DNA of 64,000 nt from NCBI GenBank assembly GCA_033807695.1, contig CM066310.1, positions 1,178,001 to 1,242,000 on the forward strand, read 5' to 3'. Source of the stretch: Daedaleopsis sinensis (lineage: Eukaryota > Basidiomycota > Agaricomycetes > Polyporales > Polyporaceae). The notes beneath the pieces are model-generated. The model was not told the DNA's origin, searched no databases, and worked only from the letters and a program-made list of their open reading frames with translations. Shown here piece by piece: positions 20,725-31,363 of the stretch; the first letter of the stretch is position 1, and the number at the start of each line of letters is the position of its first letter. The translations under genes were made by a program, and so were the position numbers.

Positions 20725-23385
20725 ATCTACAGTAAGTAATGATCTACAACAGCGCTGCTCGTCACGTCAGTTGCACTCGCTAGCTTGTTACAAGGACGAT
20801 ACTGCCGTAACACATTTTTCCACTTCGTCGCATTCATCGGCCCAGTCTTTCCATCTTGAATCGCCTGGAGATGACCTCGGAACCAGATCTCATTCTTGGG
20901 AGTCCAAAAGCCCGTGTACATTCCGCACGTTTGCCACGTGTTGTGCTTGGGCCACCACGATTGATCCTCCGTCTGATTGGCTGCTCTGTGACCAGCAATA
21001 TTTAGCAAACAGAACGGCAGCCAGTCATGGAAAGAGTAGCTTACTTCCGTATCTCTTCGTGACTCCGCTGATCACGTCCAGCTCCTCCGAAGATAGCACA
21101 TCGTCCAAGTATTGCATGGACCCTTGCTGGAGGACCACACCGTGCTGCAACACCTCATTCGATGGTCCCGAGTCCACCTGTGTCCGCAGTAGGTCCACCA
21201 TCCCGCCGTACTCCCGGCTGAACTCTAGCACTAGACGCCATATAATTCCTCCATACAACAGCGCAGCTCGAGTGTATGCTCCGGAGCCTAGCAGATCGAC
21301 GACCCGGCGCCGGTAGTGGCGATAGTCCATGAATGTGTCGGCATACTCTTCCGGCCGGTAGTACGACAGCATTCTCCCCAGACCGGACGTTCGTGCTTGA
21401 TTCCTCATGTCTGATGCAGCACTACGCGGAAGCAGTGGTTCTGTCCGAACGGTGTTGAACGTGGCTCCGATTTGCGAGAGTTCCCATGCGGCATCGGAAG
21501 AGAATTGGATCGAGTCGGTTCGGCGTAGGAGATACAGGAGCGCTCTGATGTTCACGAGCACCTGCCAAGATGTTGATGGGTGATCCTTTGTGTACTTGAG
21601 CAAGTAAGAGGGTGAAGACGAGCCTCCTGGAGGAGAGGTCTTGGTCGCCTGGATGACACTCTTCAAATGACTGTCTTTTCGGAAGAGGAAATGGGGACTT
21701 TGAGGGTGGAGATCCCAACAGAGGGCCACGCCGGGGGAAGAGAAACGTCCGCATAGAATTTCAGAGGCCCAGCCTGCGTAGGTACGTCTGACATCCGGGG
21801 GGAAGGGCACTGGCTCCGTTCTCGAGAGACCGAATACGCTGTGAAACTCGTCATCCTTGGCGAACATGTTGTAGTCCACAGACTGCAGGGGAGGGGACAT
21901 GGTATCATCTGGGTGCAGGCCGTATCGCTCACGCAGATACTTGTCATGAAGATACTCTGGAGCAAAAGAGAACGTAGGTCCATCATTAGGCAGGGGAATG
22001 GCGAATAGCAGCTCGCTGTCCTCAGCGAACGCGGCTGCCGCATTGAGAAGGGCAGCAACGGGTTGCAGAGTTTCGGCTGTCGGTGATCCCCCCGCGAAGG
22101 CTGGCGACAGAGCATCAGAGCTCGTATCTTCGGAGGGCCAAAGGTCCCACTCGTCGAAGGCTGCATTATAACGGCGTTGAACACGAGTGTTCCACAGAGC
22201 TGGGACTGCGCCGCTTTGAAGCAGGCTACGATACTCGAGGTCGCCCCATTCCTCTGACACACCAGGCACCGCCGCGCGGGCCTTAATCCACATGTACACG
22301 TGAGAGTACGGCTTTGGGAGGCGGTCGGTGCCCGCATACCTCTCGCGGTCGAGCCGACGATCTTTCTGCGGGGGGGTTTCGCGCTGCTTCAACCGGTTCT
22401 CCAAGAGTGTCATCCGCTCAACAAATGCAGCTCTCGATTCGCCTGGGAGTTGGAATGGCCCTGCGGGTCTTTGATGCAGCCGCATACGCTCTTCCAAGGC
22501 TTCATCATGGGGCCAGGGGTCTCCTCTTCCGTCCCGGTAGAGCTTGAAGACGTGAGGTGCCTCGCGGCGCGGTAGGGCTTGCGGTGCCATCTTGGCATCA
22601 GCATCCTTCGGGATGAGATCCCCCAAGTACGGTCCAAGTCTCGAGGTGCGGGCTTGCTCGGCGACTGCCTTGTCACCCCACTGCGCGAACACCGGGATGT
22701 GGGCCTGACGTAGAACCGGTACATGTTCAACCCAACGACATGTCCTAACGTCAATGAAAGTCCCAACCCGTATTCCAGGAGCAAAGTCGGCGATTATCGA
22801 TGAGCTCAAGGCATCGATCCAGCACAAGGGGACTCGCTCTCTCGCCAGAATATTTACCCATTTTGGAAGTTCTGTGGAAGGTCCTGGAGTCGGTGGAGGA
22901 AGCCAGACTGCGATCAACAAGGAGCATTGCGCCGCGAGTATCATGAATGCGTCGCGCGACTTTTGGATTGCAATCTGCGCAGTGCCAGGCGTTTTATGAA
23001 CTCGAAGATACCCGCACTGTAATGGAAGGACCCAGTGTGCGAGGGTGTCGATGCACTGAGCCTGACGGAAGTTGGCTACGTCTAAGAGGGAGGACCAGAC
23101 GTGAACGAGCCCTTTCTCCAGGTTCTGCCATATCGACCGGGTCGCATCTGATAGACCCCACCCTGTGGCATACCGTGTGAGCGAGATGACGTCGCATTCG
23201 TATCCTAGCCGGCCAAGAAGCGGGTCCCCAATTGGAGGGCGACGTAGTAGATATGCAACCTTGGGAGCGTGGACAGAGTACTGAGGTTTAAGAAGGGCAC
23301 GGAAGGAGAGATTCTGTATTGCATCGATAGGTTGAACACTGGGCAGAATGCTGGGCGGAATCGTGATAAAGTCGGGCACATTCAT
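20725..23385 (-). CDS. Large Agaricomycete family protein, unknown function (~870 aa)
   Basis: Exon 1 runs from ATG 23385 (MNVPDFITIPPSILPS) to 21045. An intron of about 61 nt (ending at an AGAG acceptor, 20984) leads to exon 2, 20983-20725. Recognisable stretches are RLGYECDVISLTRYATGWGL (about residue 55), QKSRDAFMILAAQCSLLIAV, GIRVGTFIDVRTCRWVEHVP, and in exon 2 SWWPKHNTWQ ... GFWTPKNEIWF. I recall this layout (ECDVI..ATGW near the N-terminus and a SWWPK...W..W..WF motif at the end) as a highly expanded, uncharacterised family in mushroom genomes. No enzyme motif, membrane segment or signal peptide is seen. Its 3' end faces the 'CNWM' gene with about 110 bp between the stop codons. The gene looks intact. 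Confidence 0.72.
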
Positions 23386-24142
23386 CACGGTGTACACCGT
23401 TCCATGCCTGTCTGCAAATGTGTATACCCCAGTTCTGTCTCTCCTAGTGCAAGCGTCAAGATGAGGGCTCCCTAGGCAGACTTCGTGGGCTTACCCGATG
23501 CTCGATGTTGTGGACATTGCAACAGCCTTTTCGAAGTCGTCCTAATATAAGCAAATCTAGACTACAAAGTCGTATTGTACAGTCAGGACCCATCCAGCTA
23601 CACCCGGCGTCGACAGCTCTAACTTACTCTCTAAGACGAGCTAGGAGCAACATAACATTAGTAGTCAAAGAATCGGTATCAGATAGCAACATACTTGTAT
23701 TCACACCATTTATTTTGAGAACGATTGTGGAGTCCAGAATCTTGATGAATGATTCTAACTTGATGGGTCCAAGCGAAGGTCTTGACGCGGCTAAGTACAT
23801 CTAGGTAAGTATTGCGGTCACCCCCATGTTATACTATGATTTTTACGAATCTCGTGGGTCGACGCTCGACTTCACCATCGCCACCGATATCTACAAGACC
23901 GTATTGCTTCTGTTGGTAAATCTACGCTGTAGGTATCACTAGTTTATCTACAGACGCGGACACCTGCGGTCTATCTAGTAGACCAGTAAATCCATCATGT
24001 AGTTATATCCAACATTAACTCACTCGTTTGGTGGCAAGACGTGTTTCCCTAGTACTAGCCATACTTACTATAGTCGCAGTAAGGAGTCGTACTCACCTTA
24101 ACGTGTAGCTTATACTATTGGAACCGGCCGTGGTATTGAGCT
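23386..24142. other. Upstream region of the 870-aa gene
   Basis: This region contains its promoter. No other gene is recognised. It may contain decayed sequence of whatever gene once followed repeat copy B on the minus strand. Confidence 0.4.
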
Positions 24143-24302
24143 CTACAAGCTGTGAACAGCCGGTAAGAGTGTTGTTGATGTAGTGAGGGAGAGAGGAAGG
24201 GATAGTGAGACGGTGATGATGGTGGAAGAGAAGGAAGAGGCGATGGATGAAAGTCGCAGAGAGCCGTATTGGGAAAGTCCCAAAAGCGCCTGCACCGCCA
24301 CA
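24143..24302 (-). repeat. Diverged promoter-like repeat, copy B
   Basis: CTGTGAACAGCCG at about 24148 and AGCGCCTGCACCGCCAC at about 24285 match copy A in order, orientation and spacing (136 versus 137 bp). The two copies bracket the 19.4-23.4 kb gene pair. Confidence 0.6.
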
Positions 24303-24960
24303 TAAGTTGCCCGACCGGCCCTAAATAGACGCGCGCTTCAAGTGCATCGCCACCACTGGGAAAGCTTCTGCAACGGGTTCGTCCAGCATCTTCCGCCACT
24401 TCTCTTCCTCCAACCTTCCGGTTGTTCACAACCTGAAGCGTTATATCCCCCCTGGCGACGACAACTCTCCACGGCCACTGCAATACAATAGCACTGACCA
24501 CCAACGACCGACCAATATGTTTCACCTCCACGTATATCGCCGCCCTCGAATCGAACTCTTTTGGTATAGCCCTCCTGCTTTAACGGGTAGTTTCCCGGTC
24601 AATCTTCGAGAGCGAGCGATTGAAATCAACTGCTTATCTGCAGGTAAGTGTTCTCCTAGTATTTCATTGCTACGTTAGAAGTCCGCATAGGCAAAGCCCA
24701 GGCTATGCTATTCGAATAGTTAGGCCTTAAAGTATCAACCTGTAGTTCGCTTTATAGCCTCATATAACTGACGTATGTATCGAAAATTTCCGCATTCTCG
24801 GTATTCGCTCGCAATGCAAGCCCAGCAGTACAGACGTCGTCTTACTGAGGTATGTTGGGAGTTGGGAGTAGTAAGTAGGACCGATAAGAACGGGTGGATG
24901 ATCTGAGACCGGAGTACGGGTGGGCCGGCATTAAGACCGGCCTAGGTCCCGTCCGATATG

Positions 24961-25008
24961 TCCGACCGAGTGGTGTGCTGCTTGCGAGCAGCGCACCACT
25001 CAGTCGGG
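24961..25008. repeat. Long hairpin upstream of the dioxygenase gene
   Basis: A stem of about 21 bp (CCGACCGAGTGGTGTGCTGC against GCAGCGCACCACTCAGTCGG) with a 4-5-nt loop has two mismatches. It lies about 320 bp before the dioxygenase start codon. It could be a small foldback or a structured leader. Confidence 0.6.
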
Positions 25009-25329
25009 TTTTTGGCTTTTTGCTCCATCGCTACAACTCACGTGCAGCTTGGCATCCCTCCGATTCCCCTTTCGTCCCGACCGATGCTCCTTGCTCTGAC
25101 CCTCTCTCATCCCCGTTGCTGAGTCTTCCAAGAGCGCTGCCCCGTCTGATCTCCTGCTCCCAATCCCTAGTCGAGCCCCATTTCTGTTCTGCTATACAAC
25201 CGTGAGTACTACTCTACCAATGCCCTCACAAGCCGTCCCTTCTGGCAGTTCGAGGACGGTGCGATAAGCTGCCAGCGTCTTTCTGCAGGACTGATGCTCC
25301 GTTCCCCTCTTCTCTTCTGCAGAGTCGAC

Positions 25330-27841
25330 ATGGTCACCAATCGCAAGCCTGCGCCGCCCGGCAGATTCTACGACGACCAGTTTCCAGGTGGGTCATCATT
25401 GGATTAGCTCTGCGGTACGTGTCGATATTCACCCTGTATCTACAGACATCCTCCTCCCTTTCGGTGCTGAGCGTGTTCTTATTCCCAACCGTGACCCCCG
25501 CCTTCCTCGCTTTTATCTCTTGAAGTCCCACCCTCTCGTCGAGCCGGAGATGAAAGTCAAGCGTATCTTTTTCTACCTTCAAGATACCGACCCCCAAGGC
25601 CATGGAAGAGTACCATAAGCTGGTCTCGGAGATGCAGTTTCCGGAAGGTACCGCCGAGGGGATAAGAAGTGGAGGTGGGCCAGCTCATATTAAAGACGGC
25701 GCAGGTGGTAACATTATTGCAGGCTTCCTTGATCTCGAACCCGGCGACTACGTCTTCGTTCGCGACACTCGCGGATCTCAGAAGGATATGGACGACATTC
25801 TGCAGTTGTGGGTTCAGGATGAGTATGTAATGGTCGTTGGAGCGTAGACGTTAGTATTAATGTGTGCTCCTCAGAGAGCTGTTGACCGCAAATCTGTACA
25901 AAGCATTCAAAGAAGCTCGGGATGCGGCGCTTGGTCCGAGAAATCAACGAACTGGGGAGAAGGCGCAACTCGTTGACGGCAAATACGAGGGTGGCGTGCT
26001 ATACGAGCGTGACGATCTCGCAGAGAACGTGGTCAACTCACCGCGTTGTTTCACCCTTGCCCAGTCATACCAAGTCCAGAACAACACCGTCGCTCCCTCA
26101 AAGACCACCAAGATTCCTACTCTTGAAGCGCCTTCGAGCCATCTTTTACTGCGCGAGAAGATGATCAAGGTATGGTCACACATTCGACCATATTCGCTAT
26201 ATGTCATGTGAACGACGTACAGGCTGCTGCCCCCATCGGCATCGCCGCTCTTGAGGCTGCCCCCGCCAGCTTGAGGAATGCACTTAAGAGACAGGCCGAC
26301 GTCACGAATCTGCCGCAAGTCGGCTATGAGGGAAACTACGCATATCCAACGATGCAGGCGAACTTCGCTGCGACCCAGCCCGCCAACTCTCATGCTTGTA
26401 AGGATCGACGGCGAATGCTCCTTGATAAGCTATCTTAGTTTTTACTTACAGTGGGCCGCCTCAAGAAAGACTTCGGCGCATTTGGCGGCAAGCACATTGA
26501 CCGCAACGACTGCGAGGGCGGCATCACCTCCATGATCACCTTCAGCGATCTGGATGTCGACGATGAGCCTGGCCGCTTCATGGTCGGCGATCTGGGCGTA
26601 GGCGTCGGTATGTATCGCTCTTCTTATCCGATATACGCATCTGATATCTGTCTCTGTGGCAGTTTTAAAACGGTTAGTAGTTATTAACTTCTGTGGTCTC
26701 CGCTCTCACGGCGGCTACCCTCCTACTGCGGCTCCCGGCAAGAAGCCCAAGCCATGGTCGTATCGCTATACCGCCGTTTGCTACCCGCCGAGATCTATGC
26801 TGGACGGTTTGTCGGTTCTTAGCCTGGGGGCTTTGCCCGGCAAAAGATCGTTCTTGGCGATGCTGCCAGAGTTCGTGGATCCGAAGTGCATTACAGACTT
26901 GCAAGTGGTGATTGTGATAGTGGCTGACTTAAGATAGATACGACAAGGAGCCTATTCTCACCAACGTCGCCAATTGGATCCATTCCAGCCTGTACCTGAC
27001 GACTCCGCCTGCCTTTCTCCAGTTCTACTATCGCAGCCTCTGTCAACTGGCATATCACCTTGGACGTCAATTTCCCCCCGATTGTGCTACGCTCAATATT
27101 GATTATAAGAAGTTCGCTGAATGTTTTACGCTCGTTGATAACAACAAAAACGTTCACCGTGCACACTTCTGGGAGCTACACCTGGGGTCAACCGTGCAGT
27201 CCCGGGAGTTCGGGTGCTCGCGAGACAAAGCAGCGAAGATGTGGGAGGACCACAAGATCAGTCAGGCCCGCTTTATTCCATACGTATTCCATAAGAGCCA
27301 AACCGGTAAGTGTGGAAGGGATCTTGTAATCCGAATGCACAAGGCTGATCGTTTATGTGCAACCACAGTCAAGAAGACGACCACAAAGCGAAAGCGCGCG
27401 GTCGAAAATGTCGACGACAGCGACAAACGTCAGTGTCACCTTCAATTGGAGCTATGGATATTCACTCACCTTGCCTCTAGCTCCCGCGAAGAAGAGCAAG
27501 AAGAAAACCAAGAGGTCCAAGACGCAGCGCAGCGAATCGCGAGCTGAGGATTCCGGTCAGTATGGAATGATTTCGTAGACGGATCTAGCTATAACAGATT
27601 ATTGCAGGCGGCAAGAAGCGTAAGCGGCGAGCACTAACAGATGAGGAAGCGGACGAAGAGTGGCAAGCGGACGACGAGGGATTCGATGGACAAGAAAGTG
27701 AGCACAAGATGCATACTTTGCGTCCGCGATACTAATATGTATCCTTACAGCTCTTCTTCGGTCCAAGCGGAGACTGCAGTCCGTTTCGGTCCCGTCAAGA
27801 CGGACGAGATCTTCGGTACAGCAGACAGAGGAGAACCTTGA
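25330..27841 (+). CDS. TET/JBP-like 2-oxoglutarate/Fe(II) dioxygenase (candidate)
   Basis: The start is ATG 25330 (MVTNRKPAPPGRFYDDQFP). At least eight exons are visible, including 25330-25387, 25446-25822, 25873-26169, 26223-26397, 26452-26607 and 26663-26874. The core is in exons 5-6: GKHIDRND (an HxD iron-ligand motif, 26493-26501), GITSMITFSDL, EPGRFMVGDLGVGV, then INFCGLRSHGGYPP (second histidine at 26707) and SYRYTAVCYPP (the arginine that would bind 2-oxoglutarate). Order and spacing fit a double-stranded beta-helix dioxygenase, and the wording fits the TET/JBP lineage expanded in basidiomycetes, which oxidises 5-methylcytosine. The C-terminus is a Lys/Arg-rich tail (KKSKKKTKRSKTQRS), suited to DNA or nuclear targeting. 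Oddities: an apparent +1 frameshift in a C5 run near 25593, and the 3' end abuts a 2.5-kb palindrome at 27844. Family assignment is by motif only. Confidence 0.55.
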
Positions 27842-27843
27842 CG

Positions 27844-28745
27844 CACTAGCTGTGGTAGTTCTGATGTATTACGAACAGATACTTTGTCTAAGCCTTATTG
27901 CAATAGGAACAGGCAGGGCATATGATGTATCACGAAGCCCTGGAGAGGTCCTGGGCACCATCAGCTTGGCAAACCCAATTAGGCAAAAGGGTGCAAAATG
28001 CTTGATATCTGGCAAATTAAGCACATCAAAGGCTTATCTCTATAGATAATAGCACTATTAGGCCTGTCCTGGGCGCACCTGTGGGCGCCTATTTTCATTC
28101 CAGCATTCCCACACCTCCTGCACCTGATTAGGTAATTTGCTGAGGGGCTACCATAGGTGGGGGATTGGTTCCACTATTGCTCCCTCAATTCTGGATGGAT
28201 TTGGATGGTTGTATGTGCATTGGAAAGGTATTGTAAGGGCCATTCAAGCGCACTATAGAGGGGGTATACTCTAGCTACATGCATGCTATAAATTGCAACC
28301 TGATAGACATAAATGCAGGTTTTGAATGGGGTATAGCCTACTTAGTTCTAGGTGGACATGTGGGTGTTCTATCTTCTTAGAATACAGTACAAGAGCACTC
28401 TCCAACAAGCCCATGATCATAGAATTTCATCCAGTGGTTGGGGAGATATACTTTCCCTGCCCCATAAGGAGGAGGAGGGGTCAGTGTATCTCCACTAATT
28501 ATGGTCAGAATTCTTTCCAGTCTTTTGAAATACACTCGCCATAAAATATCAAGAGCTATATATAGGAGGCAACTAATACTTCAGCCATAGAGGTGTTCCA
28601 TCCTAAATATAATGTGCAGTTTGTGATGCACACTGATGGTAAATATACTGCTGGAAAGCCACAGCATTTATCTTTCTAACGGTATAAATATCATGGCAAT
28701 TGATCCACAAAACCATCCGGTACCACCACCCTCTCCTCCTGACCC
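27844..28745 (+). repeat. Left arm of the palindrome
   Basis: This is the inverted partner of 29432-30367. It reads through short open frames with no recognised domain, apart from a stretch FVMHTDGKYTAGKPQH near 28620 that could be decayed coding sequence. Confidence 0.75.
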
Positions 28746-29431
28746 CATCAACCAGGCATATGCTTATATCTCTATGAATTGTTAACTAAATCTCATGCTC
28801 TTTTTGCTGATGGATAGCTACATACATATTGTATCTGTGTGCCCAAAATTTGACCCACAGATGAAGAACTAGATATGCAACAGCTCACTAAGTATTTCCA
28901 AACCCCGACTATATGTAGCAGTTTGAGAGGAACATATGTATACTATCTTTACGGTCTATGCACAAGATATGTGGATGTAGTGGGTTCACTAAGCTGTAGA
29001 CACATCCATATACATAGATTACAGGTAGTATTCTTACCTTCTGATTCTACACATGTAGTAGTCTGGTATACCAAGCTGTTAGTGCAGATATATGTGTGTC
29101 TCAAGTGGTCTGCACCACAATTATTTTTTTGCATGACACTACCAAAGATCTGATGTTGCATACACATAATCACCTTCAGTACCTATTGAATGAATACAAA
29201 TTTATTGGAAACAGTGAAGAATTGCATGATATGTGGCCCATACACAGATTAAGACTTTAAGACACCTGCCACAGACACAGTGTCCGGCAATATAATTGTA
29301 CATGTATGCAGTCTATGCATGAGTTCTGGTCATAGGTTGTTAAGCAGTAAATGTAGCTACTAGAGCCACATAGCAGTAAGCACATTCATGCAGAAATAGA
29401 GGTTTTAGAGGGTAATTAGAGTACATGAAGA

Positions 29432-30367
29432 GCAGGAGGAGAGGATGGTAGTACCAGATGATTTTGTGGATCAATTGCCATGATATTTATACTGTTAGAC
29501 AGATACATGCTGTGGCTTTCCAGCAGTATATTTACCATCAGTGTGCATCACAAACTGCACATTATATTTAGGATGGAACACCTCTGTGGCTGAAGTATTA
29601 GTTGCCTCCTATATATAGCTCTTGATATTTTATGGCTAGGAACCATAGCCACCCTACATCTAGTATATATGTAGAGTGTATTTCAAAAGACTGGAAAGAA
29701 TTCTGACCATAATTAGTGGAGATACACTGACCCCTCCTCCTCCTTATGGGGCAGGGAAAGTATATCTCCCCAACCACTGGATGAAATTCTATGATCATGG
29801 GCTTGTTGGAGAGTGCTCTTGTACTGTATTCTAAGAAGATAGAACACCCACATGTCCACCTAGAACTAAGTAGGCTATACCCCATTCAAAACCTGCATTT
29901 ATGTCTATCAGGTTGCAATTTATAGCATGCATGTAGCTAGAGTATACCCCCTCTATAGTGCGCTTGAATGGCCCTTAAAATACCTTTCCAATGCACATAC
30001 AACCATCCAAATCCATCCAGAATTGAGGGAGCAATAGTGGAACCAATCCCCCACCTATAGTAGCCCCCCAGCAAATTACCTAATCAAGTGCAGGAGGTGT
30101 GGGAATGCTGGAACAAAAATAAGTGCCCAAATGCGTGCCCAGGACAGGCCTAATAGTGCTATTATCTATAGAGATAAGCCTTTGATGTGCTTAATTTGCC
30201 AGATATCAAGCATTTTGCACCCTTTTGCCTAATTGGGTTTGCCAAGCTGATGGTGCCCAGGACCTCTCCAGGGCTTCGTGATACATCATATGCCCTGCCT
30301 GTTCCTATTGCAATAAGGCTTAGACAAAGTACCTGTTCGTAATACATCAGAACTACCACAGCTAGTG
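29432..30367 (-). repeat. Right arm of the palindrome
   Basis: This is the inverted partner of 27844-28745, slightly longer because of one 37-bp insertion relative to the left arm. Confidence 0.75.
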
Positions 30368-30368
30368 G

Positions 30369-30610
30369 AATCACCTGGTTTGCACCCTGGAGGGATTTGA
30401 AGCACACTTGCACATGCTCAAATTGCTGCCCTGCCCTGCGTTTCTCAATCGGTCTAATCCATCGCGCCACAGCGATGCAGCCCTCCAGTGGGCTGTTAGT
30501 AGCTTCCATGTCAGTTGTCCCCACTGCCAGGTCGCACTCGACAGGGATGAACTTCGCCCCCACTTTGAAGAGTTGTGGCTTCACCTGCACATCCAGCCCA
30601 ACACTGGATA
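30369..30610 (-). pseudogene. Fragment resembling a LINE (Tad-like) ORF1 protein
   Basis: The minus-strand frame reads KVGAKFIPVECDLAVG, ATNSPLEGCIAVARWIRPIE, then QFEHVQVCFKSLQGANQ. The A-RWI-P phrase with a following beta strand and 'ANxAI'-like ending resembles the gag-like ORF1 of fungal LINEs. No reverse transcriptase follows. It ends at the palindrome border. Confidence 0.4.
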
Positions 30611-31363
30611 GAACTGTACAGTTTATGCTAGACTTACTCTATTTGGTGTACCTATCGTACTGATCTCGAAATTGAATGTCTATCCGCCTCATGTGGATAT
30701 TGGCGTGCACGGGTCTGAGTGTGGGTGACAATGGGTCACGGGTATCATACGGGTCTCATACACTGTGACCCTGCCCCATACCCATGTGTGACTCCCGTGA
30801 CGACCCGCGCGGATATCCCGACCTGTGCCATTCTCTAGTCGGGTTGAATGCAGGTTGGACTGAGCTCGGACTCAGTGTGGTGCATTAAACCACAACTCTG
30901 AGTCAACCCCACATCGAACTACTGTTGTCAAGACTGGCACAAAATAGTACAATTACATTTGAGCCTGTACTAGAGGCACATTCTTACTGAAACTCAGACG
31001 AGGTGAAGTAGTTGAAGTTACTAGTAACAAAGAGACACTGCCAGGCTGCAACATGTAGGAATGGTTACAGCGCCTCTTTCGAGACCCCTCTCCTTCCTTC
31101 TCCTGCCTCTGTGGTGGCCTGCACTCTCCCAACTCTATGGCACTTGCAAGCTCAAAAAAGAAGATAGCCTCTAACAAGTATCCCTCATTCAAGGCAATCT
31201 GAACCACCCCGCACAATCTGCCATGCAATCTTGTTACCAGCTCATTGCCAGCACAACCTGCATTACGCTCTTGTGCTTCCCCCTCCACTTCTCATCCTTC
31301 TACCTCCACCTCTCATCCTTCAGCTTTCACCTCCACCTCTCATTCTTTCACCTCCTCGTCCAC
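30611..31363. other. Spacer with short inverted words
   Basis: No gene is seen. Near 30700-30800 the words GGGT and ACCC are enriched, and GGACTCAGTGTGGT / ACCACAACTCTGAGTC at 30858-30903 can form a hairpin; both are common at hAT termini in this window. Confidence 0.35.

Larger units (their letters stand above)
27844..30367. mobile_element. 2.5-kb palindromic unit with ~0.9-kb inverted arms
   Basis: The sequence 27844-28745 is repeated in inverted orientation at 29432-30367 with high identity, apart from a 37-bp insertion in the right arm near 29633-29670 and scattered substitutions. The unit begins CACTAGCTGTGGTAG and ends with its inverse. The spacer of about 690 bp has no gene. Flanks (TTGACG and GAATCA) show no target-site duplication. 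The first 31 bp match, with one mismatch, a stretch inside a copia reverse transcriptase relic at 51741-51771. It may be a foldback element or an inverted duplication of retroelement sequence. Confidence 0.75.

Noticed and set aside
24115..24531. Minus-strand frame with a Ser/Pro tract as a gene
   Set aside because: It lies in the promoter-like repeat copy B; homology with copy A is at DNA level and not in a conserved frame.
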